Shown piece by piece: positions 1-8,690 of a DNA stretch of 64,000 nt. The notes beneath the pieces are model-generated. The model was not told the origin of the DNA. It saw nothing but the letters and a program-made list of their open reading frames with translations, and made no database searches. The number at the start of each line of letters is the position of its first letter. Positions within the stretch are counted from its first letter, which is position 1. Made by a program: the position numbers and the translations under genes. Source of the stretch: an uncultured Lactobacillus sp. (GTDB lineage Bacteria > Bacillota > Bacilli > Lactobacillales > Lactobacillaceae); assembly GCA_946477855.1 (NCBI GenBank), contig CAMKZU010000005.1, positions 1 to 64,000 of the forward strand. The letters are read 5' to 3'.

Positions 1-2
1 AG

Positions 3-350
3 AAGAAGGACAAAGAGCGGGACAATCGAGAAATAATGGCTGAAATCAAAGCTATCTATCAAGAACATAAGCACCGCTATGGCGTATTACTGTAGAACTT
101 AGGCGTCGCGGTTTATTAGTCAATCAATGTCACGCAAGGGCAATTCGCTTGATGATGGGTTAATGGAAGGCTTCTTCGGGATACTCAAACGAGAAATGTT
201 TTATGGATTTGAAAAGCAGTTTAAGAATCTCACTGAACTGGAAGATGCGATTAGAGACTACATTGAGTATTACAATCAGAAAAGAATCAAGATTAAACTA
301 AAATACACGACTCCGATTAAATATCGGAATCGTGCGTTAGGTCTTGCTTA
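3..350 (+). pseudogene. IS3-family transposase (OrfB) remnant
   Basis: The C-terminal part (ORF from 127) carries the IS3 rve hallmarks SRKGNSLDDGLMEGFFG and the YIEYYNQKRIK tail of IS150/IS1223-type OrfB. The upstream stretch (3-125) encodes another OrfB piece (EIKAIYQEHKHRYG, then TVELRRRGLLVNQ in a different frame). A frameshift separates these two pieces, and the LLVN motif is joined directly to QSMSRKG, skipping most of the catalytic core. It is therefore an internally deleted, frameshifted relic and cannot make active transposase. The left edge is cut by the window. Confidence 0.88.
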
Positions 351-358
351 ATAATAAA

Positions 359-385
359 ATGTCTAACTTTTTAGTTGCACTTCAA
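359..385 (+). repeat. Probable right terminal inverted repeat of the IS3-type relic
   Basis: Directly after the transposase stop lies TGTCTAACTTTTTAGTTGCA, which resembles the right end of IS1223/IS150-like elements (the first end usually reads as its complement). The left end is outside the window, so the pairing cannot be confirmed. Confidence 0.5.
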
Positions 386-416
386 AGTCTGAGGGTTTAT
401 TTTTGATTGAATTTGC

Positions 417-1688
417 CTAAATAATGGCAGCGATCCATTCGCTAACTTTAATAAATATCCAGCCAATCCAAGTTGTAGCTGAGCCGACAATGTTGGTTAT
501 TGAACTAAAAGATTTAATCGAAGTAACATTTGCTTGTAAAGCCGCTTTAGTAAATTCGGGTGCAATAGAAGTACCAATATAAAAGATGGTGATGATAATT
601 AATAAACCCGAGATAAGCATTCTGAAAATGTTACGATTGCAAAATGGTGCAACCAAAGCAAAGAGAAACATTAGTGAGGCTAAATCAGCAAAAGGCAGCA
701 CCTTATTACCAGGCAAAAGAAAGGCTAAAATTATTGCCAGTGGCAAGAGTAACAGTCCTGTTGAAAGCACTGATGGATCATCAATTAGTAAAGCGGTATC
801 CATGCCAATGTAGAATTTTCTTTTAGGAAACCAATCCTTCAATTTGGCATTAACGTGATCCTTAACCATTACGAGTCCAGATACTAATACGTTAACAACT
901 ATGGGCAATAAGTACATTGAGGCAGCGATATTAACGCCTAATGTTAAAATCTTAGAAAAACTATAATTTGCCAAGATGCCCATTAATACACCAATAATTG
1001 CTCCAAAGCTGATTGGTTCGCCAAGTATGCCCAGTTTTTTGTTGATAGTTTCAGGATCTAACTGGATTTTATTCAAACCAGGGATATGTTCACAGATCCA
1101 ATTACCAATGATACCGAAAGGCACCCAGGCCAAACATGTTAAGTGGGGAAAAGAAATACCATTTAAGTCCTTATTAGGAAATTTCTTTTGAATGATAGGT
1201 TGTGTGATATCAGCGATGATTAAAGTCAAAGTGTAAATAATCCAATCAGCAATAATAGCGATCCAGTAATTATTGGTCCCGGCGTAGATAACGGCGCCAA
1301 CTAAGAGGAAGATCCAAAAATTGAAGATATCAAGATCAACCGTTTTAGTTAAATTTAAAAACAATAAGATTGCATTTATGACTAAAAAGCCTACTACTGC
1401 AACTAACATAATTGGCGAGCCCCAGCCGATAGTAGACGCCGTTCCCCAGCCAACATCTGTGACAGTGAGCTTTAAGCCTAGTCGTTCAACCATTGCTTTA
1501 GATGCTGGACCCAAAGCGCCAAGCATCAAGTTAATTACCATTGATACTCCGGTAAAGCCGACCCCAACCAGCATACCTGCTTTAAAAGCTTTTGCAGGGT
1601 GCATTCTGAAGATTAGACCAACGATAAAAAAGATGATAGGCATCATGACGGCGGAGCCCAAACCGATAATAGAATTAATAAAAGCCAT
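417..1688 (-). CDS. PTS galactitol-type EIIC permease (GatC family)
   Basis: A 423-residue polytopic membrane protein that begins MAFINSIIGLGSAVMMP, typical of the GatC/SgcC galactitol-family EIIC. It would carry a polyol or related sugar across the membrane with phosphorylation by separate EIIA and EIIB proteins. It is the last gene of the minus-strand operon and has a good GGAGG site. No EIIA or EIIB of this family is visible in the operon; the gene is followed immediately by an IS relic, so partner genes may have been lost or lie elsewhere. The substrate is not readable; enzymes upstream suggest a short-chain polyol or ketose. Confidence 0.88.
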   Translation of the reverse strand: MAFINSIIGLGSAVMMPIIFFIVGLIFRMHPAKAFKAGMLVGVGFTGVSMVINLMLGALGPASKAMVERLGLKLTVTDVGWGTASTIGWGSPIMLVAVVGFLVINAILLFLNLTKTVDLDIFNFWIFLLVGAVIYAGTNNYWIAIIADWIIYTLTLIIADITQPIIQKKFPNKDLNGISFPHLTCLAWVPFGIIGNWICEHIPGLNKIQLDPETINKKLGILGEPISFGAIIGVLMGILANYSFSKILTLGVNIAASMYLLPIVVNVLVSGLVMVKDHVNAKLKDWFPKRKFYIGMDTALLIDDPSVLSTGLLLLPLAIILAFLLPGNKVLPFADLASLMFLFALVAPFCNRNIFRMLISGLLIIITIFYIGTSIAPEFTKAALQANVTSIKSFSSITNIVGSATTWIGWIFIKVSEWIAAII

Positions 1689-1717
1689 TTAATAACCTCC
1701 AATTTATTTATTCATGG

Positions 1718-2719
1718 TTATTTTTGTGCACTTAAAAATCTTTCAGCAAATAGTTTTGGAGTATTCTTGAAAGCATCGGCGGTAGAACCAGCTAAGTGCG
1801 AGGTTAAAGTAACGTTTTCCAAGCTTAAAAATGCAGAGTTTGCGGGTAATGGTTCATCGTCAAAAGTATCAATAGCTGCACCCGCAATTTTGCCCTGCTT
1901 GAGTACAGCAATCAGAGCTTTTTCATCGACCAGAGCCGAACGTGCCGTATTAATAAAGTATGCCGTGGGTTTCATTAAATCAAACATATCTTGGTCAATA
2001 ATGTGGTGGGTTTCTTCCGTAGCCCGCATGTGAATTGTAATGATATCGGATTGTCTAATTAGAGCTGAAATGCTGTCGATTTTTTCAGCATAAAGATTGT
2101 TACCCTTAACATAAGGATCGTAAAAAATAATTTTGGCACCAAAGCCCTTTAAAAATTGAGCTACTAGTTGGCCAATGTGTCCAAAACCGATGATTCCAAT
2201 GGTTTTACCACCAATTTCGGGAATATTATCTTTGTTAGGAAAATCCTTGTACCAAATGTCTTCGTGCATTTTGGCATTAGTACGGGCAATATTTCTGGTT
2301 TCGGCTAAAATCATACCAACAGTAAATTCCGCAACTGCTCGTGCATTACGTCCGGCAGTGTTAATCACTTTAATCCCTTTACTTTGGGCATAATCCACAT
2401 CTACATTTTCCATACCACCTCTTAAAACACCTATGTATTTAAGGTTTTGAGCCAGATCAATGACCTGTTTTCCGATTGGCATAAACTGCGTGATGATCAT
2501 GTCATAATCTGCTATTTCAGCTAACAAATTTTGATCAGTAATTTCGACTGCATTTGCTCCTTCTTGCTCAATTTTGATATTGTCGTTTTGCAAACTTTCT
2601 ACAGTTTCATGGCTCCAATCACGAATTTCCACAATGTCGCCGTTTTCTTGAAATTGTGTTAAACCAGCTTTTAACATTTCGGGAGTAATCAAGTTATCTC
2701 CAAATGCTATTATTTTCAT
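1718..2719 (-). CDS. D-isomer 2-hydroxyacid dehydrogenase (SerA-like)
   Basis: This 333-residue protein has the Rossmann motif GIIGFGHIGQ (about 176-185) and the family catalytic signature: an Arg in NTARSALVDE, a Glu in DDEPL and a His in SHLAG. Family members reduce 2-keto acids, or oxidise 2-hydroxy acids, with NAD(P)H. Within the operon it sits between an SDR and the EIIC gene, so it more likely acts on a sugar-derived acid than in serine biosynthesis. The substrate is unassigned. Confidence 0.85.
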   Translation of the reverse strand: MKIIAFGDNLITPEMLKAGLTQFQENGDIVEIRDWSHETVESLQNDNIKIEQEGANAVEITDQNLLAEIADYDMIITQFMPIGKQVIDLAQNLKYIGVLRGGMENVDVDYAQSKGIKVINTAGRNARAVAEFTVGMILAETRNIARTNAKMHEDIWYKDFPNKDNIPEIGGKTIGIIGFGHIGQLVAQFLKGFGAKIIFYDPYVKGNNLYAEKIDSISALIRQSDIITIHMRATEETHHIIDQDMFDLMKPTAYFINTARSALVDEKALIAVLKQGKIAGAAIDTFDDEPLPANSAFLSLENVTLTSHLAGSTADAFKNTPKLFAERFLSAQK

Positions 2720-2744
2720 AATTATTCTCCTCTTAACTTTCTGA

Positions 2745-3506
2745 TTAATGCATCAGCATTCCACCGGTTAAATCTACTGTTGCTCCAGTCATATAGCTAT
2801 AGACATCGGAAACTAACAGCGTGCCCATTTTGGCAATTTCTTCAGGTTCGACCACTCTGCCCATTGGAATTCTGCTGACATAATAATTAGGATCTTTGTC
2901 AAGATTGGCCTGAATCATTCTGGTATGCATGATACCGATAGCGATATTGTTGCTGTTGATACCGTTTTGAGCCTGTTCTCTGGCAAAAGAGGCATTAAAA
3001 GCTATTAAGCCTGCTTTTGATGCAGCATAATGAGAGTGTCCGGTTGTTGAACCATAGTAAGCGGCCTGACTAGTTACATTTAAAACGTGGCCGCCGTGTT
3101 TTTCCTTATTGGCGGCAAGTGCGAATTTTTGGGCAAGTAGAAATGGTGCCCTAAGATTGGTTTTCATTTCCAAATCCCAATCTTGCTCTTTAATTTCCGT
3201 TACTTTGCCACTTAGCCAGATACCAGCGTTATTAATTAAGATGTCTATTTGTCCCAACTGCTCGTGGGCTTCATCAAACAGTTTTCTGGCTTGATCAACT
3301 TGGGACAAGTCTGTTTTAAAGCCGTAAGCTTTTTGATGAGTCTCTTTTTCTACTTTGTCCAGTGTTACTTCCGGGTGTTCTTTTTCATTTAAATAACTAA
3401 AAGCAACTGTGACGCCTTCTTTTGCTAAAGCTAAAACAAATTGTTGTCCTAAACCTGTAGCACCACCGGTTACTAATGCGTTTTTACCTTGTAGTCCTAG
3501 TTTCAT
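2745..3506 (-). CDS. Short-chain dehydrogenase/reductase (SDR)
   Basis: A classical SDR of 253 residues. The cofactor motif TGGATGLGQ lies at about 13-21, NNAG at 92-95, and the catalytic Ser146, Tyr160 and Lys164 (YAASK) are all present. Such enzymes interconvert polyols and ketoses or reduce carbonyls. It lies 31 bp downstream of the FGGY kinase gene, in the same operon. It probably supplies the ketose/polyol redox step of this pathway; the exact substrate is not inferable. Confidence 0.87.
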   Translation of the reverse strand: MKLGLQGKNALVTGGATGLGQQFVLALAKEGVTVAFSYLNEKEHPEVTLDKVEKETHQKAYGFKTDLSQVDQARKLFDEAHEQLGQIDILINNAGIWLSGKVTEIKEQDWDLEMKTNLRAPFLLAQKFALAANKEKHGGHVLNVTSQAAYYGSTTGHSHYAASKAGLIAFNASFAREQAQNGINSNNIAIGIMHTRMIQANLDKDPNYYVSRIPMGRVVEPEEIAKMGTLLVSDVYSYMTGATVDLTGGMLMH

Positions 3507-3537
3507 TATTAATCCTCCTTAAAATTAAATTTTGTTG

Positions 3538-5094
3538 TTAGTTAGCTGTTTCTAACTGCGTATTGCCAATATCGTTCCAAACAAAAGATTGGTCTTTAAC
3601 TACTTTTTGATATAGGTCATATTTTTCCTGATAAACTTCTGCTAGTTCAGGATTAGGAGTAATTGTTCTTGAAATATGAACCATACTTTTTGCTGCTGCT
3701 TTAAAGTCGGTAAATAAGCCGGACATTACGCCAGCTGCCATAGCTGCTCCCATTGCGCCGTTTTCCTTAACGTTAACTAGTTCTAATGGCTTTTGAAAAA
3801 TATCCGCAAACATTTGTAACCATACTTGTGAATTAGTGATTCCGCCGGCTATGCGAATTGGAGAAGACAAAACATTGGCATTTATTTTGAGTAATTTTTC
3901 AACGTGAGCTTTATGGGCGAAACAAACACCTTCATAAACTGCATTTACAAATTGGGCTAATGAGGTATCTTTTGAAGCCCCAATGAAGCCGGCAGATGAG
4001 TTCGCAATACCAGCGTTAGAGCCAAAAATGAATGGATAAAAAATCAGTTTGCTTTCCCAAGGTTTAACTGCTGCCACCAATTTTGAGCAATAATCATAGA
4101 TACTATTTTCATCATTAACAATCTTTAACAGTTGGGTATGATCTTTCATAAATGTTTCTGTGAACCAAGTTAAGTTAGAGCCACTTGTAGGTGACGCCTC
4201 AGTTAAGAGATATTCGCCCTTAATCGGATAATCAGAAGTCATAAATAAGTCTTTAACAACTGAGATTTTGTTATCAATGTACTGGTTAATGCTCCAAGTT
4301 CCAGTTACAATTGATAACTGATTGTGTTTAACCAATCCTGTTGAAAGTGCGCTTGCTGTGATGTCAAAGAGCCCGCCAGCTACTGGAGTCCCTTCACACA
4401 GTCCGGTTTTCTTGCTGACAGCTGCGGTGATTTTCCCGCATTCAGCAGTAGAATCAACTAATGGTGGAATCTTTTTTAGCCACTTTTTGATACCGAAAAA
4501 TTCGAATACCTTTTCATCTAATTTTTCTGTGTCCTGGTTAAAAAGTGAGGTGCCACTTGCGTTTGAAATTTCAAAACCTGCCTTGCCGGTTAGCCAATAT
4601 CTGACTAAGTCGGTAATCATGAAGACATATTCTGTTTTGTCATAGACTTCAGGTTCATTTTCATCAAGCCACTTTAAAAGGGCAGCTGGTTGTGAACTCC
4701 AAATAGTGGCATAGGTTCTAGGTCTGACAGCTGTTTCATAATTTTTATCAGCAAGCCATTTTTCGACGATAGCACTAGCCCTATTATCTGTAGAAATAAT
4801 GCCATTGCGCACAAACTGACCATTCTTACCGATTAAATAGAGCCCATTGCCATGACCAGTCATACCGACCCCAGCAATATCTTTAGGGTTAATTTTTGAT
4901 TTTTGCAAAACATCATGAATGACTTGAAAGTTTACTGATCTTAATTCGGACATATCCCTTTCGGTCCAGTATTCATGAGGTGTTAACATTTCCGTATATA
5001 TTGTGGACTTTGCAATTTCATTGCCGGCAGCATCATAAATAGCTGCCTTAGTTGAAGTACCACCATTATCTATTCCCATTAAATATTTGGTCAT
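3538..5094 (-). CDS. FGGY-family carbohydrate kinase (L-xylulokinase/erythritol kinase-like)
   Basis: This 518-residue kinase opens with the ATPase phosphate-1 motif GIDNGGTSTKAAIYD and has a second glycine-rich nucleotide site (RIAGGITNSQVW). The overall pattern (ERDMSEL, TGHGNGLYLI, GTPVAGGLFDITASAL) resembles LyxK/YiaP-type L-xylulokinases and erythritol kinases more than glycerol or xylulose kinases. It would phosphorylate a free ketose or polyol, which is notable in an operon that also has a PTS permease gene. It follows glpP closely (13 bp). The substrate is inference only. Confidence 0.83.
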   Translation of the reverse strand: MTKYLMGIDNGGTSTKAAIYDAAGNEIAKSTIYTEMLTPHEYWTERDMSELRSVNFQVIHDVLQKSKINPKDIAGVGMTGHGNGLYLIGKNGQFVRNGIISTDNRASAIVEKWLADKNYETAVRPRTYATIWSSQPAALLKWLDENEPEVYDKTEYVFMITDLVRYWLTGKAGFEISNASGTSLFNQDTEKLDEKVFEFFGIKKWLKKIPPLVDSTAECGKITAAVSKKTGLCEGTPVAGGLFDITASALSTGLVKHNQLSIVTGTWSINQYIDNKISVVKDLFMTSDYPIKGEYLLTEASPTSGSNLTWFTETFMKDHTQLLKIVNDENSIYDYCSKLVAAVKPWESKLIFYPFIFGSNAGIANSSAGFIGASKDTSLAQFVNAVYEGVCFAHKAHVEKLLKINANVLSSPIRIAGGITNSQVWLQMFADIFQKPLELVNVKENGAMGAAMAAGVMSGLFTDFKAAAKSMVHISRTITPNPELAEVYQEKYDLYQKVVKDQSFVWNDIGNTQLETAN

Positions 5095-5106
5095 TTTATA
5101 CCTCTT

Positions 5107-5655
5107 TCATTGCCATAATTTGCTATTACTAGTAGTAATGCCAGAAAATCCTAATCTAAAAATCTGATCGACCATATTTAAAGTTTTAATAAAACCTCCG
5201 GCAAATAATTTAGAACTTATGTTTAATTTAGCTAGATCAGCTGATTCAGCTATTGCTGAACATGCTGGCAAAACTTCAATAGCATCAAACTTATTATTTT
5301 CAAGTATTGCGCCGGTTCTTTTAAGAGAGCGGCTGTCAATTAAGAAAAAACGATAGATCACGTTGAGGCCAATACTCTTTGCAATATTACCTGCTTGAAT
5401 ATTAGTAGTAAAAACACCATCCACTTGGTACATGTTTTTAAGTAACCGCAAGCCTTTTGCATCTGGTGCAAAACCTGCAATTAATTCCAAATGTACAAAA
5501 GCTTTTTTTCTGAATTTATGAACGTACGAAGTTTGCTTAATTAAGTTTCCTATATCAGTGTTACTCAATAGAATAATTGATGCCTTAGACTTACAAGCAA
5601 GTTGCAAAAGTTTTAGCTCTCTAACTGAGGGTATGATTGTTTTCTGGTTCTGCAT
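5107..5655 (-). CDS. glpP: GlpP-type glycerol-3-phosphate-responsive antiterminator
   Basis: The 182-residue protein matches the GlpP family (PF04309) along its length: a central RFFLIDSRSLKRTG segment, the EVLPA motif, the AGGFIKT motif, and a C-terminus ITTSNSKLW. Family members are TIM-barrel RNA-binding antiterminators that, with glycerol-3-phosphate, let transcription pass a leader terminator. Here it is the second gene of a catabolic operon that has no glpF, glpK or glpD, and the operon has a long leader hairpin. I infer that it senses a phosphorylated pathway intermediate and controls its own operon. Confidence 0.88.
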   Translation of the reverse strand: MQNQKTIIPSVRELKLLQLACKSKASIILLSNTDIGNLIKQTSYVHKFRKKAFVHLELIAGFAPDAKGLRLLKNMYQVDGVFTTNIQAGNIAKSIGLNVIYRFFLIDSRSLKRTGAILENNKFDAIEVLPACSAIAESADLAKLNISSKLFAGGFIKTLNMVDQIFRLGFSGITTSNSKLWQ

Positions 5656-5714
5656 TCAATTTCCTCCAATTAAATTATTACTAGGCTTTATTAAAGAAAA
5701 TTATTAAGTGGTAA

Positions 5715-6527
5715 TTAGGATTTGGTAGTTGAATATATTTGAAGAGCCTCCTCAACTGTTTTGCCATCATGGACAATTGCAGATAGGGCTGCTACCTTAC
5801 CAACTGGGTTAGGGTCTTGGGTAATATTTCTTCCGGTTGCAATTCCGCAAACTCCAGCTGTCATCAAGTTGTGGACATATTCGAAGTAGGTCTTGTTGTC
5901 AGTTTTTGGTCCTCCCAAAGCAACTGCAGGACGTCTGGTATTTTCTACAATTTTTCTGTCAGTCTCAATATCACCAGTAAATCTGGTTTTAATAACATCG
6001 GCACCGTATTCAACGCCTAATCTTGCTGCCGTTTTAATATAGTCTGGATTATCTGAGTTAGGTTCTTGGTCAGAAACGGCGTAAGAACAAGGAAGGGTCT
6101 CAGCAATCACTGGCACGTTCCATTCCTCGCCTTGTTTTGCGAGCCGCGCTAACATTTTATGAGAAAATTCTTCTCTACCACCTTGACTACCAGGGAAAGT
6201 CATGCAGACAACGCCGCTTGCTCCTAGTTTTAATGCATCAGTGACATCGAAGAATTGTGCTGTTTCAGGAACGCTGCTGTCAAAAACATTAACCGAACCG
6301 TCTACTCTTAGAATCGTCGGCACATCAATTAAGTCTTGCGCAAATAATTGAGCTTGCCCGTATGTAACTAAGGCACAGTTAAGCCCATACTTTAATAACT
6401 GATGAACGCTTTTGACTGAAAAATCTACCCCGTCTGTATTAGCGGAAAAACCGAATCCGTCTAAAGCGACAATAATCGTTTTGCCATCTTTACCAAAAAT
6501 ATTATTTAAACGTTTTGCTTTATCCAT
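5715..6527 (-). CDS. DhnA/LsrF-type class I aldolase
   Basis: A 270-residue TIM-barrel protein of the archaeal-type class I fructose-bisphosphate aldolase (DhnA/LsrF) family. The Schiff-base lysine is likely in GADVIKTRFTGD, and the phosphate-binding end GGPKTD...ATGRNI is visible. It is the promoter-proximal gene of the operon. It could cleave the phosphorylated ketose made by the kinase into a triose phosphate plus an aldehyde. Lsr-type AI-2 processing was considered because LsrF is in this family, but no Lsr transporter is present. Confidence 0.82.
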   Translation of the reverse strand: MDKAKRLNNIFGKDGKTIIVALDGFGFSANTDGVDFSVKSVHQLLKYGLNCALVTYGQAQLFAQDLIDVPTILRVDGSVNVFDSSVPETAQFFDVTDALKLGASGVVCMTFPGSQGGREEFSHKMLARLAKQGEEWNVPVIAETLPCSYAVSDQEPNSDNPDYIKTAARLGVEYGADVIKTRFTGDIETDRKIVENTRRPAVALGGPKTDNKTYFEYVHNLMTAGVCGIATGRNITQDPNPVGKVAALSAIVHDGKTVEEALQIYSTTKS

Positions 6528-6553
6528 TTGTAATCTCCTTTTCTAATTGAAGT

Positions 6554-6615
6554 CAAAAAAAGAAGGTCCAAATAAACCCAAGTGCAGAATTCTGCACAGG
6601 TTTAATTGAACCTTC
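6554..6615 (-). terminator. Leader hairpin-terminator, likely GlpP antitermination target
   Basis: In the minus-strand leader, about 40 nt after the -10 box, an imperfect inverted repeat of over 50 nt (GAAGGTTCAATTAAACC ... GGTTTATTTGGACCTTC around GTGCAGAATTCTGCAC) is followed by seven U residues, before the aldolase start. The arrangement is what GlpP-controlled leaders look like. The link to GlpP is inference from operon content. Confidence 0.75.
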
Positions 6616-6653
6616 TAATTTTCTCGTTCAGTTTTATATTTTATTACGATGTA

Positions 6654-6682
6654 AGCATAGCAGTATTTGAAAACGCTGTCAA
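6654..6682 (-). promoter_or_regulatory. Promoter of the aldolase-glpP-kinase-EIIC operon
   Basis: On the minus strand TTGACA (6677-6682), a 17-nt spacer and TATGCT (6654-6659) form a near-consensus sigma-A promoter. Confidence 0.85.
6668..6681 (-). promoter_or_regulatory. cre site within the operon promoter
   Basis: TGACAGCGTTTTCA matches the catabolite-responsive element consensus TGWAANCGNTNWCA at 13 of 14 positions and overlaps the -35 box and spacer, so CcpA binding would block RNA polymerase. Confidence 0.75.
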
Positions 6683-6730
6683 TAAAATTTGGCAAATTGT
6701 TTTAGTAATAATTTTTCAAAGCAAATGCTA

Positions 6731-6759
6731 TTGCTCATATCGTATAACTATACTATACT
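6731..6759 (+). promoter_or_regulatory. Promoter of the riboflavin operon
   Basis: TTGCTC (6731-6736), 17-nt spacer, TATACT (6754-6759), just upstream of the FMN riboswitch. Confidence 0.75.
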
Positions 6760-6771
6760 TGAAATAGTTGA

Positions 6772-6908
6772 ATACGGTTTCTTCGGGGCAGGGTGCAATT
6801 CCTTACCGACGGTGACAATTAATAATTGAAGTCCGTGACCCGCGTTTTGCGGTGGAACTAGTGTGAGTCTAGTACCGACAGTTAAAGTCTGGATGGGAGA
6901 AGAACAAA
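6772..6908 (+). ncRNA. FMN riboswitch (RFN element)
   Basis: The sequence carries the conserved RFN core: CTTCGGGGCAGGGTGCAATTCC, ACCGACGGT, GTCCGTGACCCGC, GTGTGAGTCTAGTACCGACAGT and CTGGATGGGAGAAG. It precedes ribD and is followed by an intrinsic terminator, so FMN binding should terminate transcription of the rib operon. The minus-strand ORF here is a shadow. Confidence 0.96.
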
Positions 6909-6975
6909 CAAGATTAGACAGAAAACTCGCGTCGTTATTAAACTTCGCTGAAATCTTATTTGATGAATAAAAAAT

Positions 6976-7007
6976 AAGCCTCGTTGATAAAAACAACGAG
7001 GCTTTTT
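6976..7007 (+). terminator. Riboswitch-controlled intrinsic terminator
   Basis: An 11-bp stem AAGCCTCGTTG/CAACGAGGCTT followed by U residues lies between the FMN aptamer and ribD. It is the expression platform of the riboswitch. Confidence 0.9.
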
Positions 7008-7027
7008 AATGCTTAGGAAGTGAGATA

Positions 7028-8089
7028 GTGCAAGACAAGGATTATATGCAAATGGCAGCCCAAGAAGCTGTGAAAGCAGAAGGGATGACTTGGACTAATC
7101 CATTAGTTGGTGCGGTTTTAGTTAAAAACGAGCAAGTTTTAGCAACGGGCTATCACCATCAATATGGCAGAGAACATGCTGAAGTGAATACGTTAGCGCA
7201 TTTATCTGACCCTAAAGAGGCTCAGGGAGCAACCTTGTATGTCACTTTAGAGCCCTGCAGTCATTATGGCAAACAGCCTCCTTGTTGCAAAAAAGTAGCC
7301 GAAGCTGGAATCAAAAGAGTAGTTATCGGTCAGGTTGATCCTCATCAAATTGTAGCAGGTAAGGGCATTAAATATTTAGAAAGTCATGGTGTTCAGACTG
7401 TGGTCATTGGTGGCACTGAAAATTTAAATGTTGCGTATAACTTTTTTTATCGGCAAAAAAGACCGTTTGTAACACTTAAATATGCAATGTCAATTGACGG
7501 CAAAATTAATGCTGCGGGCAAAACGAGAACGCTTTTGACTGGGGATGCAGCTCAAATAGATGTGCAAAAGTTGCGCCTGCAAAACCAAGCAATTTTAATC
7601 GGGGCCAATACCTTACGAATTGATAATCCGCTGTTAACAGTTAGAATTAAGAACTTACCACAGCCACCAATTAAGATTGTGTTAACTAGGGATGCTAATC
7701 AGCTTGATTTTTCCAGTCAGATATTTAAGACACGTGGTGAAATTTGGCTGTTAAGTACAACCAATTTGTCGCAAAAAGTAGCTGAAAACGTTCATTGCTA
7801 TACTTCAACTAATTGGACACCAACAAAAATAGTGCAATTTTTAGCTGAACATGAAATTCAGTCACTATTAGTTGAAGGTGGCAGCAACGTACAGGCTCAA
7901 TTTGTGGCAGCCGGTTTGGCGGACGAGATAGTAACATACTTAGCTCCTTTAGTTTTAGGCGGCACTGGTTTACCAGCTGTGTTTGGTCAGCCTGCAGCAA
8001 CAAAAAGTGACTATCAACTTTTGGATGTTAAGAGATTCAATCAAGATATCAGAATACGCGTGAGGAGAAAAGAATGTTTACAGGAATAA
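7028..8089 (+). CDS. ribD: Bifunctional pyrimidine deaminase/reductase RibD
   Basis: 353 residues. The N-terminal deaminase domain has the zinc site HAEVNTL and PCSHYGKQPPCC; the C-terminal domain is the RibG-type NADPH reductase (KYAMSIDGKI, LLVEGGSNVQAQF). It deaminates and reduces the GTP-derived pyrimidine in riboflavin synthesis. The start is GTG with an AGGAAG site upstream. It overlaps ribE by 16 nt and is the first gene of the FMN-riboswitch-controlled operon. Confidence 0.95.
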   Translation: MQDKDYMQMAAQEAVKAEGMTWTNPLVGAVLVKNEQVLATGYHHQYGREHAEVNTLAHLSDPKEAQGATLYVTLEPCSHYGKQPPCCKKVAEAGIKRVVIGQVDPHQIVAGKGIKYLESHGVQTVVIGGTENLNVAYNFFYRQKRPFVTLKYAMSIDGKINAAGKTRTLLTGDAAQIDVQKLRLQNQAILIGANTLRIDNPLLTVRIKNLPQPPIKIVLTRDANQLDFSSQIFKTRGEIWLLSTTNLSQKVAENVHCYTSTNWTPTKIVQFLAEHEIQSLLVEGGSNVQAQFVAAGLADEIVTYLAPLVLGGTGLPAVFGQPAATKSDYQLLDVKRFNQDIRIRVRRKECLQE

Positions 8090-8679
8090 TTCAGGCAACA
8101 GGCACCATTACTCGTATAGAGATTAATGAACAACATGCCAGATTGGGCATCTGTGCTTCTGCATTAACGCCAGCAGATTTGCCATTAGGAGCAAGTATTG
8201 CCGTTAATGGTATTTGTTTGACTGTTACCGATTGGAGCGATAATGACTTTGCGGTAGACGTGATGCCGGAAACGATGAAAAGGACAAATCTAGGCCATTT
8301 ACAAAAAGGTAGTTTGGTAAATTTAGAGCCCGCACTAGCACTGAACGGCAAACTAGATGGTCATATTGTTGCGGGTCATGTTGATACCACAGCTGAACTG
8401 GTAATAAGAAACGAAAATGAGAATTCTATAGAATTAGAATTCGCAGTACCACATAAGTATGCTCCCTTTATTGTTGAAAAAGGGTCGATCGCTATTGACG
8501 GCATCAGTTTAACCGTCACGATGGCAGAGAATGATCATTTTGGCGTAAGTTTAATTCCTTATACCATTCAAAATACTACGCTTGCACATTATCAGGTCGG
8601 TGATAAAGCAAATATTGAAGTGGATATGATTGGTCGCTACGCAGTTAAGCAGATTCAGGCTTGGAAAAAAGAATTTTGA
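8074..8679 (+). CDS. ribE: Riboflavin synthase alpha chain
   Basis: A 201-residue protein starting MFTGIIQATGTI, the invariant riboflavin synthase N-terminus, with two tandem lumazine-binding domains (about 1-97 and 98-195; the second contains MFTGI-equivalent GHIVAGHVD and GISLTV). It dismutates two 6,7-dimethyl-8-ribityllumazines to riboflavin. It overlaps ribD and abuts ribBA. Confidence 0.95.
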   Translation: MFTGIIQATGTITRIEINEQHARLGICASALTPADLPLGASIAVNGICLTVTDWSDNDFAVDVMPETMKRTNLGHLQKGSLVNLEPALALNGKLDGHIVAGHVDTTAELVIRNENENSIELEFAVPHKYAPFIVEKGSIAIDGISLTVTMAENDHFGVSLIPYTIQNTTLAHYQVGDKANIEVDMIGRYAVKQIQAWKKEF

Positions 8680-8690
8680 TGGAGAAAAAA

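Noticed and set aside
5715-6527. Lsr-type autoinducer-2 processing operon
   Set aside because: The aldolase is LsrF-related and a FGGY kinase is present, but no LsrB/ACD, LsrG or LsrR is seen and GlpP/GatC point elsewhere.
6748-6996. Minus-strand 82-aa ORF
   Set aside because: It lies wholly in the FMN riboswitch and has no ribosome site; shadow ORF.
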